Source of the DNA: Medakamo hakoo
Lineage: Eukaryota > Chlorophyta > Trebouxiophyceae > Coccomyxaceae
DNA length: 64,000 nt
Direction: 5' to 3'
Assembly: GCA_026636295.1 (NCBI GenBank)
Contig: CP089463.1
Location: forward strand, 1,116,001 to 1,180,000
The notes beneath the pieces were generated by a model. The model was not told the origin of the DNA. It ran no database searches and saw nothing but the letters and a program-made list of their open reading frames with translations. Shown here in pieces: positions 11,361 through 21,775 of the stretch (the stretch's first letter is position 1; every line of letters starts with the position of its first letter). The translations under genes and the position numbers were made by a program.

Positions 11361-12144
11361 ATGACGACCGCCGAAGCCGCGACGCTGGCTGAGCCCCCAG
11401 GTGCGTGGAAGCCTCGACTAAGGCGGCGACGCAGGGGTGGGGTGGGGGACGGGGTGCCAGGGCGGCGGCGGGCAAACGCGGCGGCGGCCGCCGCACCCCC
11501 CACCGGCTCCCCACCCACCCCCACCCACACTTTTTTTTTCTCACGCGCACCCAACAACAGTCGCCGACGCCCCGCCCGCTAAAAAAGCCAAGGTCGACGA
11601 CGACGCGCCGGCTGAAGCGCCCGCGACGACGACCGCGCCCGACGCGGCCGACGCCGCGCCTCCGACCGCGGCCGACGCGCCGCCCACGCCCGCCGAGCCG
11701 GCCGACCCGCCCGTCACGCTCGGCTTCAAGACCTTCGCGTCCGGCGCTGACGCGGCCCGCTACTTTTACGGCCTGATCAACGGCCTGACGGTGGGGCAGC
11801 CGCTCAACGAGTACGAGCACGTCAACGTGCTGGCGCTGCTGAAGGCCGGCCACCCGGAGGCGGGCCGCAAGTTGGGGAGCGGCGTCGCGGCCATCACCGT
11901 CCGCCCGCACGCGGTGGAAGGGTCGCCCTGCTTCCACCTGGTGCGTGCGTGCGGCGCTGTGGAAGACTTTTCCACGAAGAAATGCATTGCCGCCCTGTTC
12001 CCGGCATTTGGCGCGGCGGCGGCGGCGCGGGCGGCGGCCCGGCCAGCGAGCGGTGGCGGCGGCGGGCGGGGGCGGGGTGGTGGGGGTCGGGGCCGCGGCC
12101 GCGGCGGCGGCGGCGGCGGGCGTGGCCGTGGGTCCCGGTCGTGA
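11361..12144 (+). CDS. DUF3223 (DCL-type) protein with RGG-like tail
   Basis: Exons 11361-11400 and 11561-12144 give 207 aa. An Ala/Pro/Thr-rich N-terminus with a basic patch (KKAKV) precedes a ~95-residue domain from FKTFASGADAARYFYGLING through LLKAGHPEAGRKLGSGVAAI to CFHLVRACGAVEDFSTKKCI. The order F.T...A..Y, LL..HPE...K.G.G...I and CF...R..G...DFS..KC is that of DUF3223, the domain of plant DCL (defective chloroplasts and leaves) proteins, which act in rRNA processing in plastids or nucleoli. The C-terminus is a run of Gly/Arg repeats, a common RNA-binding feature. A role in rRNA processing is inferred from the family, not shown. It sits between RPA43 and a USP, all on +. Confidence 0.82.
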
Positions 12145-12175
12145 ACCTGCGGGATGCACTCTGTGCCTTCCCTCC

Positions 12176-12180
12176 TGTAA
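12176..12180 (+). promoter_or_regulatory. Probable poly(A) signal TGTAA
   Basis: TGTAA begins 32 nt after the stop of the DUF3223 gene. This pentamer is the usual poly(A) signal of green algae. Confidence 0.6.
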
Positions 12181-12343
12181 ATGTGAACCTTTTGTTGTCG
12201 TTGTTGTTTGTGCCTTTCGTGTTGCCGTGCGTGTTTTTTTTTTCTTACGAGGGAGAGTGGGCGCCCGAGGGTGGGCCGGCACACCATCACAGCGCGTTTT
12301 GTGCGGAGAGAGAGAGCATCGGCGCGCCCCTGTGCGCACATAA

Positions 12344-14332
12344 ATGCTCGTCCCGCTGGCCGTGGGCCTGGGCGGCCATGCGGTAGGCTGGCTCATCCGC
12401 AAGCACGTCAGCCAGCCCAAGGGTGGGGCGGCGGTGCTGGGGGACGGGGAAGGCGGCCGCGCCGGCGAGGAGGGAGACGCGACCGTTCCTGCCGTCGTCG
12501 CGCCGCCTCCACCGCCGCCGCCCCCACCGCCGCCGCCGCCACCATCGACCCCACCGCCGCTCCCGCCGCCGTCGCCACCCTTACCACCCGGCATCGCCAA
12601 CGCGGGCGCCACCTGCTTTTTTAATGCGCTGTTGCAAGCCCTGGCCAACACGCCCGTGGCCGCGCACGCCGCCGCCACGGCAGCCTGGGCGACCGCCGCG
12701 CTCGACCAGGCGCCGCCGACGCCGACGACGCCGGCCGAGGGCGACGGCGGCGGCGGCGGCGGCGGCCCAGACCTGACGGCCGCCGCGACGCAGCTGCCGG
12801 CCGGGCTGGCCACGCAGCTGGCGCTCCTCCAGGAACTGGCCGCGATCTTGGGCGCCCTGGCCCCCCGCGCGCCGGGCGCGGCGCCCGCGCCCGGCCCACT
12901 CTCGGCCGGGCGCCTCCTGGCCGCGGCGCGTGCGGCCGCCCCGCCCTTTGCCGCCGCCCTGGCGCCGGACACCCAGCACGACGCGGCAGAAGCGTTGGAT
13001 CTCCTGGCCGACGCGGTCGGCGACGCGGTGCGGGCCGTGGACGTGGCGGTGAGGGGGGACGGACGACCCGGCTCTCCACCACCGCCGCCGCAAGCCCCCA
13101 CCTCCCGCCCGGCCACGCCCGTGCGCACCCTGTCCGCCGCCCTGCGCGCCCGCCGGGCGCGGCGCCCTTCGTCTGCCGGCAGCGCGACCGGCCTGTCCGA
13201 AATCTTGCTGGGCGACGCGCGCGTTGCGCCGCCCGCGGCGGGCGCAGGCGCGGGCGCAGGCGAAGGCAGCGCGCCCGCCGCCGGCGAGTCCCTGCCCCCC
13301 ACCCCGCCACCCCCGCCACGGTCGCCGCTGGCGGGCGCGCTGGCCTATGAAGCCGCGTGCACGGTGTGCGGCACGCCGCGCGAGGTCGCCATCACCCCCA
13401 CCACCGTCGTTCCCCTCCCCGTCCCGCTGGTCCCGTCGCCGGGCGGCGGGGGCGGCCCGCCCGCCGTCCGGCCTGGCACCACGCTCGCCGACTGCCTGCG
13501 GTGCATGGCGGGCGTGGAGCGTGTGGCCGGCCTGGAGTGCGCCAGCTGTTCGCTGGCCGCCACGCTGCGGGAAGCGGAACGGAGCGCGGCGACGGCGGCG
13601 GCGGCGGCGGCGGCGAGTGGCGGCGGTGGGCCGGCCCGGCCGCGGCCGCCGCCCCGGCTCGGCCGCAAGAAAGCCGCGCCCACGCAACAGCCACCGCCAG
13701 CGGCCACGTTGGACAGGTTGCGTGCCTTGGCGTCCTGCCCGGGCCCTGTGCCGGAAGAAGCGGCCCGCGCCGCCGCCGCCGACGCGGGCGCGGCCTGGGT
13801 CAGTGTCCGCCCGTCCGCGCTGCGGCGCTGCGTCCTCGCCCGCCCGCCGCGCGTGCTGGCGCTGCAGCTGAGCCGGGCGGTGGTGCCTGGCGCGGGCGCG
13901 GGCGGCACCCCCGCCAAGGCCGTCGGCCGGGTCGCCATCCCGCTGTCCCTGGACGTGGGCGGCCTGACGCTGGCGGGGGCGCGCCCCCTCCCGGTCGGCG
14001 GCGGCGCCGCGGCGGCGCCGCCTCCCGGCGCGGTCGACGAAGACGGCCGTCCGCCGCGGCCGCCCACCCCGCCCGCCCGCCGCCCTGTCATCTACGACCT
14101 GGCCGCCATCGTGGAACACGGCGGGTCACGCGCGGCGCGCGGCCACTACACCGCGTGGCGCCGGGTGGCGGCGGCGGCGGGCGGCGGGGAGGAGGGCGCC
14201 GGACGCCGCCCTGACACGCCCGAGTTTGCGTCCACGGCCTGGGTCCGCGCGTCGGACAAGCGGGTGGCGGCGGTGGGTGGGGAGGACGCGGCCCGGGCGG
14301 ACGCGGCGCTGGTCCTGTTTGTGCGGCGGTGA
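12344..14332 (+). CDS. Ubiquitin-specific protease (USP/UBP family)
   Basis: Intronless, 662 aa. USPs remove ubiquitin from proteins. The Cys box is GIANAGATCFFNALLQAL (catalytic Cys ~91); QHDAAEALDLL matches the conserved QQDA.EFL segment; the His box is GHYTAWRR near the C-terminus, followed by WVRASDKRV and a terminal LVLFVRR. A Cys pair (CTVCG, and later CASC) suggests a zinc-ribbon finger. The N-terminus VPLAVGLGGHAVGWLIRKHV could be a short membrane anchor, as in USP30 and plant UBP27 of the mitochondrial outer membrane, so that location is possible. A Pro-rich linker separates anchor and catalytic core. Convergent with the MAP kinase gene, 138 bp apart. Confidence 0.9.
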   Translation: MLVPLAVGLGGHAVGWLIRKHVSQPKGGAAVLGDGEGGRAGEEGDATVPAVVAPPPPPPPPPPPPPPSTPPPLPPPSPPLPPGIANAGATCFFNALLQALANTPVAAHAAATAAWATAALDQAPPTPTTPAEGDGGGGGGGPDLTAAATQLPAGLATQLALLQELAAILGALAPRAPGAAPAPGPLSAGRLLAAARAAAPPFAAALAPDTQHDAAEALDLLADAVGDAVRAVDVAVRGDGRPGSPPPPPQAPTSRPATPVRTLSAALRARRARRPSSAGSATGLSEILLGDARVAPPAAGAGAGAGEGSAPAAGESLPPTPPPPPRSPLAGALAYEAACTVCGTPREVAITPTTVVPLPVPLVPSPGGGGGPPAVRPGTTLADCLRCMAGVERVAGLECASCSLAATLREAERSAATAAAAAAASGGGGPARPRPPPRLGRKKAAPTQQPPPAATLDRLRALASCPGPVPEEAARAAAADAGAAWVSVRPSALRRCVLARPPRVLALQLSRAVVPGAGAGGTPAKAVGRVAIPLSLDVGGLTLAGARPLPVGGGAAAAPPPGAVDEDGRPPRPPTPPARRPVIYDLAAIVEHGGSRAARGHYTAWRRVAAAAGGGEEGAGRRPDTPEFASTAWVRASDKRVAAVGGEDAARADAALVLFVRR

Positions 14333-14470
14333 AGGGAGGGTGGGGGTGGGGGGGGCGCGGGGGCCGTCTGTTTTTTCTTCATCTGTTAGCAGGCAGGTAT
14401 TTTTTTTTTCAACACAGCAAAAAAGCACGCACGCGGCCTCACCCCTCGCCTCCCGCCTCCCACCCCAGCC

Positions 14471-16229
14471 TCACTCGCTGCTCAAGCGGACAGCGCCCAC
14501 AGCAGCAGCAACAGCCGCCTCAGGCCCGCCCGGCACCGGCAGGCCCGCCCGCGCAAATACGGCCGCCCAGCCGGGCTCGCCCCGCGCGGCCGCGGCCGCG
14601 GCCGAAGGGTAGTGCGCCATCTCTTCCAGGACGAGGCCGCGCAGGCCGTCCTCGGCCAGGGAGTCGTCGTCTTCAAAGGCGACGTCAGCGGCCGTCAGGC
14701 GGCGCGGGGGTGGGAGGTGTGGCGGCGGGGGTGGAGGGCCGCCGCCGCCCCCACCGCCCGCGCCGCCCCCACCACCGCCCCCGCCGCCGCCCTCCTCCTC
14801 CTCTCCACCCTCTTCTTCGCCGCACCCCGCCAGGAAAGGGTGGGCCAGGCACTCCGCGACGGTCGCCCGCTCCTTGGGATCAAACGCCAGCATGCGGGTG
14901 AGCAAGTCAAGGGCTGGAGGCGGGGTGTCCGGCGGCAGCAGGGAGGCGAGGCCCGCCGGCGGCGGCGTGCCTGGAGGCCCGCGCCCGCCCGGCAGCCCCC
15001 TGATGTACGCGCGCGCCCGGGCGGACGGCACCCAGGCCAGCGCGGCGTCGTCATGCCCACCACCGCCCTCTCCGTCGCCGTCTGATGCAGGCGGCGCGCC
15101 GATGGCCGACACGATGCGGGCGAGCTGGTCCAGGTAATCCCGCCCGGGGAAGAGCGGTTTGCGGAGGATCAGCTCGCCCAGCACGCACCCGGCCGCCCAC
15201 ACGTCCACGGCCGGGCCGTAGGACTCACAGCCCAGCAGCAGTTCGGGGGCGCGGTACCAGCGCGTGACCACGTACTCGGTCATGAAGGCGGCGGCGGAGC
15301 CGGACGGCGACGGAGAGGGGCCCGCTCCGCCGGCGGGTCCACCCTCCTCCTCGCCGTCGCCCAGCCCCATGCCCACGCCGACGCGCGCCAGGCCAAAGTC
15401 CGCCAGTTTCAGGTCACACGCCGCGTTGACCAGCAAGTTGCCGGGCTTGATGTCCCGGTGCAGGACGCCCGCGGCGTGGCACGCGGCCAGCGCCGTGAGG
15501 AGTTGGTGGACGAAAAAGGACCAGTGGTCGGGCGCGAGCGGCTGGGACGACGCGATGATGGCGTGCAAGTCCGCGTCCATTAATTCGTAGACAATGTACA
15601 CAGACTCAAAGCCGTCCAAGTCGCCGGGCGCGGGAGCGAGGACGTCGCGCACGGCGATGACGTTCGGGTGGGCGAGCGCCCGCAGGAGGCGGACTTCGCG
15701 CAGCGCGCGCCGCGCGTCGGCCGGCGAGTCGAACGCGCCCGCCACTTTTTTCACGGCGACGCGCGTGCCGGTGTGCGTGTCGGTGGCGGCGACGACGACG
15801 CCGTACGCGCCCTTGCCGATGGCCTGGGAGTGGTGGGGTGGGCAGGTGAGCGGGCGGCGGCTCCATTGGACGCCGCGAAAAAAAAACGCCACGCATGCGG
15901 CCGACCAAACACGCGCGCGCCACAGCCCGCACTTTGATGGGGACGTAGCGCTCGTCCAGCACAAACAGGGTGCGCCACGCCATCCAGGCTTTGCGGCCAG
16001 GGAGAACACATGGGCGCGGTACGGGCGCGGAGCCGGAGCCGGACGGGTGTTGTGGTGGTGGAGCAGTGGTGCGGGGCGGCGACGGCGCGGCGGCCTCTTC
16101 GTCGCACGCTGGCGGCGGGTCAGCACTCCGGCACTCGGCCGTCAGGGCCGTGGTGGCGGAGCGGCTGTCAGTACAGCGAGCCGGTGGCTGGGCCGGAGGG
16201 GCGGCGGCGGGCGGAGGGCTGGCGGGCAT
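14471..16229 (-). CDS. MAP kinase with TEY activation motif
   Basis: Exons 15933-16229 and 14471-15823 (-) give 549 aa. The intron falls at TLFVLDERYVPIK / AIGKGAYGVV, the usual start of a MAPK core. Visible motifs: glycine loop 101-109, VAVKK (Lys ~124), HRDIKPGN (221-228), DFG (241-243), MTEYVVTRWYRAPE (TEY 281-283) and the CMGC region after it. The TEY dual-phosphorylation motif places it with ERK-type MAPKs. Two oddities are a ~90-residue Pro/Ala/Ser-rich N-terminal extension and an enlarged DFG-to-TEY segment (37 residues, against about 15 in ERK2 and fewer in most plant MAPKs) rich in Gly, Glu and Ser-Pro. A long Gly/Glu tract also interrupts the C-terminal tail. Confidence 0.92.
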
Positions 16230-16426
16230 GGTTGCTGTTGCGCTCTCCCAGAGAAAAAAAAAACGCGGGTCTCTCACGCGCTCCTCTCGCTCACACACCC
16301 CTCCTCCCTCTTCTCTCCCGCCCGACGACAAGAACACCCGCCACACAAATCAAGTCCCGCACACCCACGCCCACACAGCTCACCCATCACTGAAATCTCG
16401 CCCCCCCCCCATCAAAAAACACACGC

Positions 16427-17597
16427 TCAGTACCGGTCGACCACCTTGAAGGACGAAATCACGCCCTGGAGCGTGCCCTTGACTTTGTCCCACCGCCGCA
16501 GCTCGTTCGCGCCCGTCGTCAGCGTGTAGAACTTGCCGTTGGCCACGGCGACGGAGGCCAGGGCGTGGCGAATGTAGTTGGGCGCTTTGGACGCGAACTC
16601 AAAGTCGACGTACGGCCGGCCGTCGACGACGCGGCGGGTCACGCCCAGCAGCTTGACCTGCTGCGAGGCGGGCGTCAGGACTTTCGTCGCGAGCGTGGAC
16701 GCGATTTCCTCGGGCGGGCCAAAGTCGTCGATGGAGGCCTTGTCCGTGGTGGTGACGGAGACAGAGACGGATTCCAGGGGTTCGATGATGTCCTTGAAGA
16801 CGACGTCCTGGCCGTCGACGCTGGGGATGTTTGGCAAAGAAAGGGCGGGGGGGATGGAACATGAGAGGCCAGACGGATGGATGGATGGGTGGATGGGTGG
16901 ATTGGATGGAAGGAAACACGCGCGCACAACCACAGCACCCGACGCCAACTCACGTCACTTCCTGCCAGCCGAACGGGTACGCAAACTCGTAGCCGTCCTG
17001 GGTGTCCTTGACGGTCGTATATTTGCCTGGAGGATGGAGGATGGAAAAGAGTGGTGGTGGTGGTGGGTGGTGAGAGCGCGGCCGCGCGCCGCGCGTGTGG
17101 CGCCGCCAATGCTCGCGGACGGCCAGCGGGAGGGCGGCGACGGCTTGCATCCCACGCGCAACCGCCCAACGGAAGCGCGTGCACGTGTTGCCTGCTCCGG
17201 CGACGCGCATTGGAGGGTGTGAAGCCTCCTTCACCCTGTGCGGAGCCGCGAATGCAAAAAAACGCCGCACAGAACGCACCCTTGGCCAGCGCGGGACGGC
17301 TCGGCGCCAGGACGGCCGCGCCCAGCGTGGCGGCGCCCAGCAGGGCAGACCGACGAGACGGGACCGGGACCGGCTCGGACCCGGCGACAGCGGACACGCG
17401 GATGGTGGACCGGCGGGCGGGGCGGGCGGCCTGGAGTTTGTTGTCGGGAGAAAAAAAAAAGTGCGGTCGATCTGGAAAGACGAGAGGGGCGACAAGCGCG
17501 CACGATTGAACCACGCACTCCCTGCCCCTTTGGCAGCTTGAGCCGCGTGTGCTATCACCTGGGCCGGCGACGGCAGGCGGGCGACGGTGGTCTGCAT
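16427..17597 (-). CDS. PsbP-like thylakoid lumen protein
   Basis: Exons 17559-17597, 17280-17430, 16954-17026 and 16427-16820 (-) give 218 aa. PsbP and PsbP-like/PPD proteins sit in the thylakoid lumen and support photosystem II or related complexes. The N-terminus is a basic transit peptide followed by a twin-arginine lumen signal, SRRSALLGAATLGAAVLAPS, ending ALAKG, a typical cleavage region. The mature part shows YTTVKDTQDGYEFAYPFGW, DVVFKDIIEPLESVSVSV, LGVTRRVVDGRPYVDFEF and a SSFKV end, matching the PsbP fold. I cannot tell whether it is PsbP itself or a PPL/PPD paralogue. Its ATG lies only 44 nt after the stop of TSR3 on the same strand. Confidence 0.87.
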
Positions 17598-17641
17598 GGC
17601 GTGGGCGTGCGTGTTTTGCTCTTTGGTTCTTCTCTTTGCTT

Positions 17642-18686
17642 TCACACCTCTGCGGCCGCGAGCGCGGCGACCGCGGCCTCCACCTCCTCGTCTCGTTCAC
17701 TCTCACTCTCACTCCCTTCACTCTCTGAAGGCGGCAAGTCCGCGGCGTCCAGGTACCCGCCCGCCGCCTGCGCCGCCTTTTTGCCGGCGTCCACCGCCTG
17801 CTTCGCGGCCGCCAGGTTGTCCAGCCAGGCCGCCTGGACCGCCAGCACGCCCGCCGGCCCGTCCGCCGCCGCGTACGCGTCCAGCAGCTCGGCGTTGAGC
17901 GTGAAGAAGGCGTGGCCCCACTTGAAACGGGACAGGACAGCGGTCGCGGCGCGCGGCCGGCCGGCGATGTGCAGGGCGGCGGCCAGCGCCTCGGCACAGG
18001 ACAGGCGGCACGGCTTGCCATAGTTCACCGGGTTCGCGGCCAACAGCCAGGGCAGCAGCCGCGGCGCCGCGCCGCGCGTCTTGGAAAAGGGGACGTCGGC
18101 CAAGCGCGCCCAGGAACAGTCGACGACGGCCAAGCCCCGGGACGCGACCAGGGCGTTGTCGGCCGACGAGACGGCGTGGCTCGCGGCGGGCGTCAACACG
18201 ACGCCGGGCCAGGGCGCGCCCAGGCGCAGTTCGCGGACGGCGCCCTGCCGCACCAGGCGGGCGCCTGTGCAGCGTTTGCGGTCGCACTGGCCCAGGTCCC
18301 ACATGGCCAGCGGGACGGCCTGGCGGGCGTGGCGTCGGTGTGTGGAGGGGTGGGGTGGTGAGGGTGTGGGGAAAACAAGCCGCCGCTCGCGCGCCATAGT
18401 ACAGCGCCTCCCGGGAGCGCCTCACCTCGTCTCCCGCTTCAAACCGCCCGCTCCTGCTCGGACGCTCGTCATCAGATGAGGCGGACGTCCCGCTGCCGGA
18501 AGAAGAAGGACTGCTGGAGGCGCCGCCGCCGTCTCCACCACCACCGGCGGCGGCGGCATGCACCGCCGATGGCCCGGCCGTGCCGCGATAATCGCCGCCC
18601 GCCCACGCCGTGCGCAGGCCGCCACCGCCGTCAGACGGGTCGTCGCAGCCACGGCTGCTGCGCCGTGCGCCTCGGCCGCGAGGCAT
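17642..18686 (-). CDS. TSR3: 18S rRNA aminocarboxypropyltransferase TSR3
   Basis: Exons 18426-18686 and 17642-18319 (-) give 312 aa. TSR3 moves the acp group from S-adenosylmethionine to the hypermodified uridine of 18S rRNA, a late cytoplasmic step of 40S maturation. Exon 2 opens with the hallmark AVPLAMWDLGQCDRKRCTG, followed by LVRQGAVRELRL, SAVDNAL-like SSADNALVASRGLAVVDCSW, RLLPWLLAANPVNYGKPCRL and LSCAEALAAALHI, all typical of the SPOUT-like core. The N-terminal ~85 residues are basic, then Gly/Ser-rich, and the C-terminus is acidic (SESEGSESESERDEE), as in yeast Tsr3. The PsbP-like gene follows within 44 nt, leaving almost no room for a separate terminator and promoter. Confidence 0.93.
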
Positions 18687-18837
18687 GTGGGTGTGCTGAA
18701 TTGAAGCAGCGCAAAAGTTTAATGGAGGGAGTGGTTCTTTTTCACGCGCCCGCACACCCAAACCTCCTCTCCCCCGTCCGTTTTTTTGTGTCTCACGCCT
18801 CACACGCCGAAAAAGCAAAACACGCTCCCATCCCACC

Positions 18838-20500
18838 TCACTTGTTGGACTCGCGCCACGCCGCGATCCACTCACGGGCTTCGGACGCGCCGCCGGCAGC
18901 AGCGGCGGCCGTCTTTTCAGTGGACGCGGCCGGCGTGGAGGCGGCCGCAGCAGCCGGCGCGGGCGTCGACGCCGGCGGCGCCCGGCTGCCCAGGGAGCCC
19001 GAGCCGCCCGGGGCGGACGAAGATGCGGACGCGGACGCCGCCGACCGCGGGCCCGGGTCCTCCAGCAGCTTGGAGCCCACCTTCGCGAGGTCGGACCCCA
19101 GGTCGGACGGCGCGACCTCGCGCACGAGCGCGTCGAGCTCCTCCGCCGTTTTCTTGCGGTCGGCCGCGAAGACGAGGCGTTTGGCGATGAACTGGCCGGC
19201 CGCCAGCGCACCGGCCAGCTCCAGGACGGCTTCCACCTCGTTGAAGAGCAGGACGCCCGCCGCGACCAGCGCGCCGGCGGCCAGCCCCGCTTTCGCGGTC
19301 GTGGGCGCGGCCTGGAGGTCGGACGCCAACGCCTCGAGCGACGCGCCCACGTTCTTCAGGCCGCCAAAGTTGAGACCCTTGGACGGTTCGCGCCACCCCT
19401 CGCCGGACGCCTTCCAGCCGCGGGGACCCTCCGCGCCGTCGGCCACGTAAAAGAGCTTGCGGCCGCCGACGACGCCGGCGGACGCGAGCGCCTTAGCGGC
19501 CGCGGGCGCTTCCTTGCCGAAGGAGTCGAGCAGGATGACGGGCGCGTCCTCGCCCAGGCGGGCGGACTCGAAGCGGTCGGCAAAGTCCTCGTCGACGACG
19601 TACTCGCCCTTGACGGTCTGGTGTGGGTGTGGGTGTGTGGGTGTGTGTGTGAGCAGAGTCGAGGGGAGGGGGTGAGAGGGGGGGTCGCGCGGAGCGCCCG
19701 TCGCGCCTGGGCCGTCGCGCTTTCTAGTTTTGCCGCGCGCCGCGCCTGGTGCCGGCACACCCTCCACAAATTAACACCGTAGTCCTGTGCTGCGCATCCT
19801 GATCTATCGTCTGAGCGGCAGATCACGCACAATGTGCGGGGCAGGAGGCTGGGCAGGGCAGCGCTGCACGCGCGGCCCCGTCGTCGTCGCGCAAACCATC
19901 TTATCCGCTCCGAGCAAAAACACTCACCTTGGTGAAGGGCAGGGCCACCGCGCGCCGCCCTTTCGGCAGGGCGGGCGAGCCGTACTGTTTGACCGCCTCC
20001 CGCGAGCGGATGTCCACGAGCGTCGTGCGCGCATCGTTCTCCAGGGCTTCAATTGCCGCAGAAGCGGGCGTGGCTTTCGCGCCGGGCGCGGCTTTGCCGC
20101 CCTTGAGCAGGGCGACCAGGCCGGCAGGCAGGCCCAGGCCCGCGGCGGCCAGGCCGGCCAGGACGCCCGGGTTGTCCGTTGACAGGCCGTCCAGGACGCC
20201 GGACGACTTGGCCGCAACAGCCGCGGCCGCTTTCGGCGCGGCCGCAGCGGCCGCGGCCGCGGCTTTCAGGGCGGCGACGTCGATACCCTGCACAGACGGG
20301 ACACCGGACGCGGCCGAGGGAGCGTCAAACGTCATGATCTCGCCGGCGATGGCCGGAGCGGCGACGGCCAGCAGCGCCGCGCCCGCGGCCAGGCCCGCTG
20401 CCGCAGCGGCCGCGTTTTGCTTGTTCACAGCCGCCGCGCGGACCGACCGGCGCGGGTTGGTGGCCGCAGCCGGGCGGGTGGTGCACGCGGCCAGCTGCAT
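18838..20500 (-). CDS. Thylakoid rhodanese-like protein (TROL type)
   Basis: Exons 19928-20500 and 18838-19617 (-) give 450 aa. The N-terminus has a transit-like region and an Ala-rich hydrophobic signal (AAGLAAGAALLAVAAPAIAG). After a long Ala-rich stretch comes a rhodanese domain from TTLVDIRSREAVKQYGSPAL to LFYVADGAEGPRGWKASG, then a hydrophobic segment (AAGALVAAGVLLFNEVEAVL with AGALAAGQFIA) and a soluble tail. This order matches plant TROL, which docks ferredoxin-NADP reductase at thylakoids. The rhodanese loop reads LLDSFG where an active enzyme has Cys, so it is probably inactive, as family members often are. No clear TROL FNR-docking motif is seen at the tail. A CAS-type protein is the alternative. 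Confidence 0.72.
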
Positions 20501-20694
20501 GGTTGAGTTGGAGGGGGTGGTGTGTTGCTTCGGAGCAGGAGCGGCGGGGAAACGAAACGAGCGTTGAGAGGGTGAGGAAAAAAGGCAAGTGGCCGGTGCG
20601 AGAGCATTGGGCGGCGCGGTCACACCTTTTTTTCACGGGAGAGAGAGACACACGCGCGCAGCGGAGAGGAACGCCCTTCCTCTCCGCTCGGCAC

Positions 20695-21775
20695 ATGGAC
20701 GCGTCGGCCTACTCGATCGACGTCAGCCCACCCGCCGCCGCCGCGACAACAGGCCGCGGCCGTGGGAGAGGGCGTGGCCGAGGACGGGGCAGGGGCCGCG
20801 GCCGGGCCGGCGCGTCGGCAACTCCGCCGCCCGCCGACGCCGACGCCGCAGGCGGACCGGGCGACCCAACCCCACCCTCGTCAACAGGCCGGGGACGGGG
20901 CCGGGGACGGGGCCGGGGCCGCGGGCGTGGCCGTGGGCGGTCGCCGTCTGCTGCTGCAGCGGACGACGCGACCACCACCACTGTTTCCCCAACCGGCCGC
21001 GGGCGCGGCCGGGGACGCGGGCGCGGCCGCGGGCGCAAGCGCGCCCGGGACGCCGAAGACGCGGAGGCTGGTGAGGCAGCTTCCAAGCGTGCGGGCCCGC
21101 TCATCCCGCCCGCTCCCTGGCGAGTGGCAGCGGCCGCCGCCGCGCCCGGTGCACGGCGCTCGCCCGGCGCTGGCGGCGGCGAAGGCAACGGAGACGAGGA
21201 CGGCCACCGCGGCCTCTTCGCCCGGGACTTGGCCCAGTTGATGTACGGGTGCGGTGACGTGGAAGCACCGCTGGCTGAGACCGTGGACGTCGTCGAGGTG
21301 AGAGGGATGAGAGGACGACGGACGACGGGAGAGGGTTGGTTGGATGGATGGAGACAAAAAAAAAAAACAATCCGCTCTCTCACACCCGCTCACGCCCCAC
21401 TCCACGTCCCCCCACCCCACCCCACCCCAAAAAAAGGACATCGTCTGCGACTACATTAACGCCGTCACCCAGGCTGGCATCGACGGCGCGGCCCGGGCGG
21501 CTGCCATCAACGCGGCCCCCGTCGCCGGGATTGCAGCTGCGGCCGCGACCGCGGCTGGAGGCGGCACAGCCGCCGCGCCACAGCCCGGCGCGCCCGGCGC
21601 GGCCGCCACAACGGGCGGCCCGCCCACGCGCTTGCACCCTGAGGACGTCCTCTTCCTGTTCCGCAAGGACGCCCGCAAATTCGCGCGGGCGCGGGCGCTG
21701 CTGGCCGCGGCGGAGGAGATCGCGGCCACCAAGAGGGGTGTGGACGAAGGCGCGCTCGCCGCGCTCGGAGAGTGA
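20695..21775 (+). CDS. TAF13: TFIID subunit TAF13
   Basis: Exons 20695-21297 and 21437-21775 give 313 aa. TAF13 is a histone-fold subunit of TFIID that pairs with TAF11. The core lies in the second half: LFARDLAQLMYGCGDVEAPL, TVDVVEDIVCDYINAVTQA across the intron, then an Ala/Gly insertion, RLHPEDVLFLFRKDARKFAR and ARALLAAAEEI. LMYG.GD, D.V..Y and ED..FL.RKD..K..R are the family signatures. TAF13 is usually ~120-130 aa; here ~165 N-terminal residues are added, dominated by three blocks of Gly-Arg repeats. The stop overlaps the ATG of the next gene (TGATG). The ATG context is weak (C at -3), and only one further ATG, in frame, lies in its coding sequence. Confidence 0.9.

Noticed and set aside
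12581-14119. 512-codon open frame on - opposite the USP
   Set aside because: Same shadow effect; the USP catalytic boxes are on +.
20881-21060. GR-repeat DNA in TAF13 as a minisatellite unrelated to coding
   Set aside because: The frame stays open through all three blocks and continues into a clear TAF13 histone fold, so it is coding repeat.
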